Source of the DNA: Arachis hypogaea
Taxonomy: Eukaryota > Streptophyta > Magnoliopsida > Fabales > Fabaceae
Length of the DNA: 64,000 nucleotides
Direction of reading: 5' to 3'
NCBI RefSeq assembly: GCF_003086295.3
Contig: NC_092052.1
Coordinates: forward strand, 70,534,910-70,598,909
In this document: piece by piece, positions 55,704-63,744 of the stretch
Layout: the number at the start of each line of letters is the position of its first letter
Numbering within the stretch: position 1 is the first letter of the stretch
Made by a program: the position numbers and the translations under genes
The notes under the pieces: model-generated
Seen by the model: only the letters and a program-made list of their open reading frames with translations
Database searches by the model: none
Told to the model about the DNA's origin: nothing

Positions 55704-55740
55704 AATCTCCCCATACTTAAATCAAGCATGTCCTCATGCT
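55704..55740 (-). other. RGGR-loop hairpin and polypurine tract before E 3' LTR
   Basis: Minus strand AGCATG-AGGA-CATGCT (55740-55725), then TGATTTAAGTATGGGGAGATT abutting the LTR. Confidence 0.78.
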
Positions 55741-57230
55741 AAACCAAGAAGGAAACAAAGGGTATCTTATTTATTCAATGTAAACTACCTAAATGCAATC
55801 AACCTACATGAAATCTATCTAAATGAATGTAATCACTTGGTCAAAACAAATCAACTTCCAAGAAAGCATGTATGCACATAAGGGCTAAAGGTATAGCAAT
55901 CAAATCATACCCACAATTGAATTGAGTTATTGAAAGATTTTACAAACTTGCAAGAAAAGAGACGATCATGGTGAAAACATGTAATTGAGTAATCGAACCC
56001 TCACCGGATGTGTATCTGCTCTAATCACTCAAGTGTATGGGGTTGACTCACTCGATTCTCCCCTAATCATGCTTTCCAAGATTTGTTTTTCATCTAACAA
56101 TCAACAATTATCTCATGCATGCATACAAATATTATGAGGACTTATCCATAGGTTGTAATGGGGCTAGGGTCAAGGTAGGATGCATATGGTTAAGTGGACT
56201 AGAATTTGAATCTTTGATTAACTTAAACTTCCCACCTAACCTATATAACAACCTATACAATTTCAAAGCTAACCTGACTACCCCTTCTTCACTTTTTCTA
56301 CACACTCATGCATTCTTCTTTTCTTGATCACAACTCATATGCATTGATTATTGTTGGACTTCACTTTGGGGCATTTGTTCCCTTTTTTATTGCTTTTCTT
56401 TTTTCTTTTCTTTTCTATTTTTTTCTTTTTCTTTTTCTTTTTTTTCTTTTTATTTTTCCTTTGTATTTTTTTCTTTTCAAACTAAAATATACACAAGAGC
56501 ATCAATGTATATTGTTTTACATTAAATTAACACATGAGTATGTACCAAATTCCCATGATTTTCAACAAAAATACAAAATACCCTTTTACCTCAACCAATG
56601 TCCCAAGTTTCCCCACACTTGAATGATACACACTCACTAGCTAAGCTAATCAAAGATCCAAATAAGGACATTTATTGTTTTTCGCTTAAAGGCTTGTAAT
56701 CTGCTGAAATTAAGAACAAAGGGGTTAAAATAGGCTCAAAGTTGGCTAACAATGGTTGATGAAAGGTAGGGCTATTTGGGTAAGTGAGCTAATGAAACAA
56801 TGGCTTCAATCATATAAATGAATGTATATATAAAATAATGGACATAAAGAATCAAACAAATCAAAGATCACAATCATAGAAAGAGAATAGTCACACACAA
56901 GAAGGAAATAAGTGGTTATAAGATGTAACCACACAATTAGGCTCAAAACTCACATGCTTGTGTTCTTAGCTCAAAAATATGATCCACAATATATATAATT
57001 CAAGCAAGTTTGATGAAAAATTTTTACTCAAATCAATTAGGATGCCCTATAGATGAATTTTTCAAAAAATTTTATTATTTTGACTAAGCTTATTATGTAT
57101 ATGTATGCAAAAATAAGAAAATGCAACTAAAAATCCTAAAAGACCTAAAAATGAAATGCAAAAGTGTTGGGATTAGAAATTTGTCACCCAAAAATGTCGA
57201 TTCGGTCGAACGACCTCCCCACACTTAAAA
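55741..57230 (-). other. Conserved non-coding 3' region of element E
   Basis: Mirror of C 48270-49734: hairpin-like GTGAGGGTTCGATTACTCA (55986-56004), the CCATTACAACC block (56150-56180), a CTTTT-rich (purine on the minus strand) tract at 56385-56480, and TTCAAGTGTGGGGAAACTTGG near 56605-56625. The 104-aa hydrophobic ORF at 56308 is a shadow of the pyrimidine tract. Confidence 0.6.
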
Positions 57231-57251
57231 GTTTGCACCATCCTCGGTGCA
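57218..57251 (-). other. RGGR-loop hairpin plus polypurine-like motif after E ORF2 stub
   Basis: Minus strand TGCACCG-AGGA-TGGTGCA (57251-57234), then AAACTTTTAAGTGTGGGGAG. Confidence 0.75.
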
Positions 57252-57305
57252 TTCAAAGATGAGCAAGGGGGTATGGCGACTTGCCTACCACCTTCAGCTG
57301 GTAGA

Positions 57306-57362
57306 TTAACCGGTTGCTGCATGTTCTTTCTCCCACTTCCGTTTTAGCTCATAATGACTCAT
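57306..57362 (-). pseudogene. Element E ORF2 stub (18 codons) after a splice-acceptor-like site
   Basis: Minus strand CTTCTATTTTTAG-G-ATG, then MSHYELKRKWEKEHAATG and TAA. Start context and acceptor spacing equal those of B ORF2. The conserved core is absent. It may be a decayed remnant or a micropeptide; I favour a remnant. Confidence 0.5.
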
Positions 57363-58160
57363 CCTAAAAATAGAAGGCATGATAGTAAGAAAAGTAAATT
57401 CAAAAGCAAGGAAGCATACATTGTTGGAACGAGGTAATAATCACTAGAATGGAGTGAGTGAATTAGTGTGACATTAATGAAACAAGTGTGTGAGTTCTAA
57501 GATGCACGCAGTTTAGAACACACACACCAACAAAAAAAGCTATGTCACAATTACACAAAAAGGAACATGCACTTCACTCATCCTAATGTGCTTGAGATGC
57601 TCTAAACTCGTAGGTTAAAACAACCAAACAAGCAATAAAGAAGCATGAAAGCATTCAAGCCAAAAATATATGGATGCATATGATCAATGAACACAATGCA
57701 TTAAGATAAATGCACAACATCCATCAAGAAATTGCCTACTCAAAGAAAAGGGTTCAAATCACATAGTGGCTAAATCATGCAATTCAGAAAGATTTAAGAA
57801 GCTTGAGGGCAATTCTCATTCACTTGGTGTTCACAAACATTAAGCATTAGAAGCTCAAAACCAAGTAACAAAATATAACCTCGACAAAGAATCCAACAAT
57901 GATAATTAACAACAATGATGTTAAGCTAACATCGCATCAATAATCAGCACCAATAGATAGTAAACAAGATCAACACTTATTATGAAAAGATAGAAAATTA
58001 AACAAAAATGAAACTAACTAAATAGCTAACTAACTAAACAAACTAATGGTTGATGGTGTATGGTAGTGTTGGATGATGGTGGAAGAAGGGAGAGAAAAGA
58101 AGAGAAGAGAGAAGAAGGAAAGAAATGGAAAGAAGAGAAGAAAAGAAGAGTGGTGAAGAA
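57363..58160 (-). other. Intron-like and CT-rich leader segment of element E
   Basis: AT-rich DNA without genes from 57363 to about 58050. From 58050 to 58160 the minus strand is almost pure C/T, comparable to the leader before B ORF2. Confidence 0.45.
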
Positions 58161-58164
58161 GGGT

Positions 58165-58500
58165 GATCCACGCGTACGGGTAGAGTGACGCGTGCGCGTG
58201 GGATGGTGAAATGGTAGTGATGCGTACGCGTGAGTCACCGTACGCTTGATGGGTTATTCAAAGAGGCGACGCGTACGCGTGAGGTGACGCTTACGCGTGG
58301 GTAGGCTTGTGCCTCGCGCACAAAGTTGGCATAAAGTAGGCACAATTCTCTGGATTTTGTATAGAGGTGGGAATTTTGGATTCACGCGTACGGGTGGGTG
58401 ACGTATGCGCGTGGATGGTGGAAAAGCTTGGGGTCACGCGTACGTGTGAGTGACGCGTACGCGTGAGTGACACGTACGCATGAGTGACGCGTACGCGTGG
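58165..58500 (-). repeat. Post-ORF1 CpG palindrome array, element E
   Basis: At least eight units of the type GTGACGCGTACGCGTG, several perfect, spaced 15-40 bases. Confidence 0.85.
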
Positions 58501-58702
58501 GTTGGTGCTCTGTTTTTCAAAATTTTTTCAAGTTCTTGCACTAAACCAAGCATTCCAAACCTCCAAACAGCTACCAAAATACCATAAAACCTTATTTAAC
58601 ATCCTAGAGTACTAACTAAACTCAACAAACCAATCAAAACATGAAATTAAACTAATCTCACCAATATTTACAAAAGAGAAAAAAATGAAAAGATTTTACC
58701 AT

Positions 58703-58720
58703 GGTGGGGTGTCTCCCACC
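58703..58720 (-). other. Post-ORF1 hairpin of element E
   Basis: GGTGGG and CCCACC arms, same phrase as in A, B and C. Confidence 0.7.
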
Positions 58721-58769
58721 TAGCACTTTTATTTATTGTCCTTAAGTTGGACTTATGGGGAGCTTCTCA

Positions 58770-58885
58770 TCAAGGTGGCTTGTGCTTGAATCCATCCTTG
58801 AACATCCACCAATGCTGGAGCCTCCAATAAGCTCCATTCTTCAAATTTAATACCTTCAAGCCATGATGGAGTTCTTCACAAACCA
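58770..58885 (-). pseudogene. Element E ORF1 C-terminal remnant fused to LTR
   Basis: The last 38 codons of the MNSH protein (MVCEELHHGLKV, LKNGAYWRLQHWW, FKHKPP, stop) follow immediately after the LTR end GTTCATCA. In C the same segment reads CCATGGTTTGTGAGGAA, and the PBS also begins TGG after CA, so the junction is compatible with a few bases of microhomology. Confidence 0.8.
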
Positions 58886-59139
58886 TGATGAACAAAAATT
58901 GTGTATCGGTAAAGAATTTCACAATGAAAGCTTGTTGCAAGTATAGTTCTAAACCAATAAACAATTTCTAAGTCAAAAATTTTTTTACCACAAGTACAAA
59001 CCCCAATAAAAATAATAACCGAAGTATTCAAATCTCGAGTCGTCTCTCAAGGAATTGCAGAGAAGTGTTCTTGTTATTGGTTATGCGACAAGTATTTTTG
59101 GGGTTTTGGAATAAGAGAGAAGAAAAATAAATGGAAACT
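58886..59139 (-). repeat. Element E 5' LTR remnant (U5 end only)
   Basis: Matches 54232-54490 of the E 3' LTR closely, then breaks at GGAAACT into H1 gag sequence TAAGATATC. Confidence 0.85.
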
Positions 59140-59409
59140 TAAGATATCTTTCATGAACTTAGTATAAGAAGGTATCTGCTCAAGAGCCTCTGCAAAAGGG
59201 ATCTTGATCTCAAGCGTCTTTAGATAATCCACAAAGCGGGCAAATTGTTTATACTTTTCTACTTGGCAGAGCTTTTGAGCATATGGCATCTTGACTCTGT
59301 ATTCATCAACTTTAGTTGATGTAGGTTGAATGCCTACTAAAATGGAAGGGGAGTCAGTAGCTTGCTTAGGAAGGGTCTTATCAGCACTTGTATGTGTCTA
59401 ACCATCCCT

Positions 59410-59590
59410 AGTTGGGAGTTCAATGCCCTTGCTGCCCCCTTCCTAGTGTTCAACACCAGGAGGACTACCCCCTTTTGGGCGTTCAATGCCAAGGGTGGGT
59501 ATCCCTTCTTGGCATTGAACGCCAAGAGTGAACACCCCTTCTTGGCGTTGAACACCAATGACATTCCTCTTTGGGTGTGCAACGTCCTCA
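59410..59590 (-). repeat. GGCGTTGAACGCC palindromes inside H1 gag coding frame
   Basis: Five units (for example TTGGCATTGAACGCCAAG) spaced about 33-36 bases, translated in the gag frame as LGVQCQEG-like repeats. Confidence 0.75.
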
Positions 59591-60539
59591 GAGGTATCTT
59601 GGACAGCAATTTGGTTATTCTCTGTCAGCTTTTCTTCCTCTGGTCTCCTGTTGTTCTGAGGTTGGGTGTTCAATGTTTTCCCACTCCTCAGTTTGATCGC
59701 CTGACATTCATCTTTTATCTGCTTAGATAATTGCTGTCTTGTTTGACTCAGCTGGGCTTCGACATTCCTGTTGGAAGCCTGAGTTTCTCACAAAGCCTCT
59801 TACAACTCCAGCAACTACTGTGCAAAGGCATGTAGCTGCTGAGTCAATGGGCCATTTTGCTTTGGAGGGTTACACTCAGTAGATATTGCCTTAACCTCCC
59901 CTTTTATGGAAGTCTTATCAGCCGAGTACAGATGCTAATTCATGGAAACTGTCTCAATAAGTTTGTGAGGCTCTTCAATTATTTTCCTCATATGTTTAGA
60001 ACCACCAGTAGAGTGGGCTAGAGACATCCTAGCCATGTCTGTGAGGCCATAATAAAAGATGTCTAATTGCACCCATTCTGAAAACATTTCAGTGGGGCAT
60101 CTTCGTAGCATTCTCTTATACCTTCCCCAGGCATCATAAAGAGATTCATTATTCTCTTTCCTAAAGCCTTGGATATCCAGCCTTAACTGGGTTAACCTCC
60201 TAGGTGAGAAGTATTGATTCAGAAACTTGTCCACCAGCTGCTTCCATGTTTTCAAGCTAGATTTGGGTTGGTTATCTAACCACCTCTTTGCTTGGTTTCG
60301 TACAGCAAAGGGAAAGAGCAGCAGTCTGTAGACATCCTGATCTATTCCCTCAGTGTGTACTGTGTCAGCAATTTGTAAAAAGTTTGCCAGGAACTCAGTA
60401 GGCTCTTCCTATTGAAGTCTAGAGTACTGGCAGTTTTGCTGCACCAGAATAATGAGCTGAGGATTTAGGTCAAAATTACTTGCTCCAATGGGGGGTATAC
60501 TGATACTTCTTCCATAGAAGTCAGGAATGGAGGCCATAT

Positions 60540-60544
60540 AGGAT
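60540..60544 (+). repeat. Candidate left TSD of element D
   Basis: AGGAT directly precedes the LTR. The partner copy is outside the window, so it is unverified. Confidence 0.5.
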
Positions 60545-62067
60545 TGATAAACCCATATTTTATGAGTTCTTTTGTGCTTAATTTGAGTGATTTATTCAAT
60601 CCTCCACCTACTTATTCATATTAACTGCATGGTTTTACTTTCCCTTCCTTATTATGTCATATTGTGAAAAACATGTTTTTCTAAGCTTTAAAAATTAATT
60701 ATTTTAATTACCTTTATTTCCATTCGATGCCGTGATTAGTATGTTGAGTAGTTTCAGATTTTCTAAGGCAGAATGACTTAAAGGATGGAAAAGGAAACAT
60801 ACAAAAATGGAAGGAGAAAGCAAAACGGAGCTTTGAAGGAAACTGGTATTCACGCGATCGCATGGACGACGCGATCACGTGCCAGAAGCGAAGATGCAGC
60901 GACGCGGCCGCATGACTGACGCGACTGCGCGACATAAGCAGAACGCATACGACGCGGACGCGTGACTGACGTGACCGCGTGGCAAGGAAAAGCTCCAAAT
61001 GACGCGATTGCGTGACCCACGCGGACGCGTGACAGAGGCCACGTATTAGAATTTACAGAATATGCCCCCAGCGATTTTTGAAGCCCTTTTTGGCCCAGAT
61101 CCAAGTACAGACAGCATAGACCAGAGGTTATAAAGTGTGGGAATGCAACCATTCGAAGGAGCTCGCATATTTTATTTTTCAATGATTTAGATTTAGTTGA
61201 GAGGGAGATCTTCTCCTCTCTCTCTTAGGATTTAGGATTTCTTCTTGCTTTAAGAGTGACTCTCAATCCAGGTTTTATATTTCTTTGCTTTAAACTTCCC
61301 TTTTACTTTATTTATTTATTTCAGTATCTGAGTTGGCTATTTACCTTTATAATTGAATCTATGAATTCTTCCATGTTACAGACTGTTATTTAAATTAATG
61401 ATAATTGAGGTATTTTCAGTTTATGATTGTTCTCTTTGATTTAAGTTACCATTGCTTCCCATCTAAGGACATTTTTATTATTCCAGCAATTTTACTTTTT
61501 CCCCTTTTGGTCCTGGTTAAGAATTCAGTAACTCAACAGTTATTAAACTCAACATAATTGATAATCGTTATCTTGCTAATTGAGCTGAACTTAAGTAATC
61601 CCAACCTTTTCTTAGGAAATAAATAGGATTCAAAGGTCAATTTAATTAGTCCCTTGACTTTCCTTTACCCTAGTAAAGGTTGACCAAGTGGAGTTTAGAT
61701 TCAACTTTCATTATAGTTGAGAGAGATAACTACGTTGGACCTCCAACTTCTCTTACCTTGCCAAAAGTCTGCTTTACAGTATTTATTTATTTTAATTGCC
61801 ATTTGCTTTACTTGTCATTTAAATTACTTGCTTCTCATCTTCTAAACCCCGATTACAACCTTTATAGCCAATAATAAGAACATACCTCCTCGCAGTTCCT
61901 TGAGAAGACGACCCGAGGTTTGAATACTCGGTTAACAATTTTTAAAGGGGTTTGTTACTTGTGACAACCACAACGTTTGTACCAAGGGATTTTTGTCGGT
62001 TTAGAGACTATATCTACAACGCGACTGTTTTTATGACATTCTTTACTGGCAAAAAATCCCAATGTCA
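60545..62067 (+). repeat. Element D 5' LTR
   Basis: TGATAAACCC...CCAATGTCA, 1,523 bp. CpG array 60848-61045 built from GACGCGATCGC and GACGCGGACGCGTGA units; TATAAA at 61129-61134 in GGTTATAAAGTG; U5 block ACGACCCGAGG near 61908. Confidence 0.93.
61129..61134 (+). promoter_or_regulatory. Putative LTR TATA box, element D
   Basis: TATAAA just downstream of the CpG array and about 60 bases before the GA/CT leader. Confidence 0.55.
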
Positions 62068-62070
62068 AAA

Positions 62071-62088
62071 TGGCGCCTTTGCCAGGGA
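62071..62088 (+). other. Primer binding site of element D
   Basis: TGGCGCCTTTGCCAGGGA, two mismatches to tRNA-Asp, three bases after the LTR. Confidence 0.88.
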
Positions 62089-62184
62089 ACTGCTAACGTG
62101 TGACTTATTATTGGTTATTGTAAATATTTTTCTTTTGCTTGTTTATTTATTTTTGTTTTTTCCTGTTTATCTTTATTTGCTACC

Positions 62185-63744
62185 ATGAACTCTCACCCCT
62201 CTCGCTTTGAGTTTGGTTCTAATATTGTTAAAGGAAATAGAAGTTACAGTAGGAACGCACATCAAGGTCAGACCAATCAAGGATGGATGGAACCAAGAGG
62301 ATCTAATAAACCCTTTTGGCAGCAACACCCTCTGAGATATCCTGGACAAAGACCATTCTACAATGCATACCCAGCTGAAAGATATGGTGGACAACCTTGT
62401 AGCTACCAACAAGCCCCACCCCGTGCATGTAAACCATCCTTTCTATATAACCTCGAACCACCACACTCACAAGCTTCTCTTCACCATTCGCCACCATATG
62501 ATCCTTCCTTACCCCAGTGCCAATCCAATCGCTCCCAATCGCCACCACTTTCCTTTGTGTCATGTCCAAGTCCAGCAACCCGAGAAGCAGAGGTTCGCCT
62601 AACAGAAACAGTAAATAAATTTCAAATAACCATTCAACAACTGGAGCAAGCAATAATTCAATGGGTTTCTAGGCGCTCAAATACACAAAGATCAGCCACA
62701 GCCCCATGTGAACAGTCTAACGAAGAGCGTAGCATGAAGGAGATACCAGAAACTCCAGTGGATAAGACAGAGAATGAATTCGTACTAGAACAAGTAGAAG
62801 AAGCTGTCATCGCTCAAGAAGAAGAGTTGGTTGAAGATCTAGGAGATGCTGAACCTCCATGGGAATCCAGAATTGAGGAACACGCTGTCAAGGAGACTAC
62901 AGTTGATGCTAAGGAGGATATTTCTCCAAGGCAAGTCGTTTATGAAGAATCAGATGGAATAATCCAAGAAATAAATTCCCTCGATAGTGATAGTCACAAG
63001 TCTAGCTCTCTTAGTGATGAACTTGCACCCGCAAGTGAATTCTCTGAGATCAAAGAATCTTCCCCAAGTGAATATAAAGATGATGCAGAGGTAGATTTCT
63101 CTCAACCTCCAATCTATGACTCAAGTGATGAGGAAGACACAGAAGACTTTGACCAGGACACAGATACAATTGAAGATCTTTGCAAAAAAGTGGAGGAATT
63201 CACAGAAGAGCACAAAGAAATGGAACTTGTAGAACCACCAAAAACACCTATCCCAAGGCCATTACCACCTAATATAAGCTTCAAGTGGGTACAATCCTTA
63301 ACTTATAACTTTACTTCTTCACTTGAATATGGTTTGCTTGAAACAGATGGCCAGCTTAGAGCTCTCTGCGGCTTTAAGAGTAAGAGGGAAATGGCTCGTA
63401 CTCAGTGCTGGTGCACAAGGTTCAATAAGGTTCCACGCTTCACCTCGAAGTACACGGATTGGTATCATGCTCAATTGCATGGATCACGGAAAACGTTTGG
63501 TCACCAAGGTGAGATTCTACTTTTTAAACCGCCCGAATGGAAACATGTAGATCAAGACGGAGGCGGATTTAAAAGCAAGGCTTGGAATCCTGGACTCTAT
63601 CCTGACATTCGTCATCCCGGGAGCCTGAAAATCTGTTTGGAGCTGCTCAGAAGCTTTGCATGCTTGGTTTGGGACCCCGGAGGCTATTGGCATTTCAAGC
63701 ACTGGTGGATATTTTTAGACGAATTTAAACATAAGCCGCCATAA
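62185..63744 (+). CDS. Element D ORF1, MNSH-type protein of unknown function (519 aa)
   Basis: Intact frame from MNSHPSRFEFGSNIVKGN to FLDEFKHKPP and TAA. It has the same order of regions as B: an N-terminal 1-130 stretch rich in P, Q, S and H (PPHSQASLHHSPPYDPS); a possible short helix (about 135-155, LTETVNKFQITIQQLEQAI); acidic segments (EEELVEDLGDAEPPW; DSSDEEDTEDFDQD); and a conserved C-terminal block (FKWVQSL, SLEYGLLETDGQLRALCGF, KAWNPGLYPDIRHPG, LVWDPGGYWHFKHWW). There are no cysteine knuckles, no protease and no signal peptide. Its stop after KHKPP matches C, which supports B being a stop-loss variant. It is the first gene after the PBS; an RNA- or capsid-related role is an inference only. 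Confidence 0.85.
   Translation: MNSHPSRFEFGSNIVKGNRSYSRNAHQGQTNQGWMEPRGSNKPFWQQHPLRYPGQRPFYNAYPAERYGGQPCSYQQAPPRACKPSFLYNLEPPHSQASLHHSPPYDPSLPQCQSNRSQSPPLSFVSCPSPATREAEVRLTETVNKFQITIQQLEQAIIQWVSRRSNTQRSATAPCEQSNEERSMKEIPETPVDKTENEFVLEQVEEAVIAQEEELVEDLGDAEPPWESRIEEHAVKETTVDAKEDISPRQVVYEESDGIIQEINSLDSDSHKSSSLSDELAPASEFSEIKESSPSEYKDDAEVDFSQPPIYDSSDEEDTEDFDQDTDTIEDLCKKVEEFTEEHKEMELVEPPKTPIPRPLPPNISFKWVQSLTYNFTSSLEYGLLETDGQLRALCGFKSKREMARTQCWCTRFNKVPRFTSKYTDWYHAQLHGSRKTFGHQGEILLFKPPEWKHVDQDGGGFKSKAWNPGLYPDIRHPGSLKICLELLRSFACLVWDPGGYWHFKHWWIFLDEFKHKPP

Larger units (their letters stand above)
54232..59139 (-). mobile_element. Element E: MNSH-group LTR retrotransposon with internal and 5' LTR deletions
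   Basis: The minus-strand element has its 3' LTR at 54232-55703, PPT, non-coding 3' region, ORF2 stub, palindrome array, the last part of ORF1 (58770-58885), then directly a 5' LTR remnant (58886-59139). The PBS and most of ORF1 are missing and about 1.2 kb of the 5' LTR is gone, so no second duplication is left (ATGAC at 54227-54231 on the left). Inserted in H1 between the codons for DILS and HKKDW. Confidence 0.9.
26966..60544 (-). mobile_element. H1: formerly autonomous FIDEL-like Ty3 retrotransposon, split by elements 2, C, E and D
   Basis: Its own sequence is 60544-59140, 54231-51316, 43496-42789 and 31792-26966, all minus strand. In transcript order it holds gag, protease, RT, RNase H, integrase, the post-pol hairpin, a palindrome array, ORF2, the 3' non-coding region and the 3' LTR. 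The 5' LTR and Gag N-terminus lie beyond the right edge. CTCAT at 26961-26965 would be one copy of the duplication. Many stops show it is old. It is the only element here with a pol region, so it illustrates the type of partner that could mobilise elements 1 and 2. Confidence 0.88.
59140..60544 (-). pseudogene. gag: H1 gag, C-terminal two thirds
   Basis: Minus frame from about 60537: MASIPDFYGRSISIPPIGAS, stop TAG at 60409-60411, then VYRLLLFPFAVRNQAKRWLD, MKTWKQLVDKFLNQYFSPRR and WGRYKRMLRRCP (gag core), TAG at about 59935, ECQAIKLRSGKTLNTQPQ (a conserved linker in this lineage), a run encoded by palindromic repeats (59410-59590) and ALEQIPSYTKFMKDILS up to the E junction. All these pieces are in one frame despite four or more stops. 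It continues into protease beyond E (54231). The N-terminus lies past element D. Confidence 0.88.
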
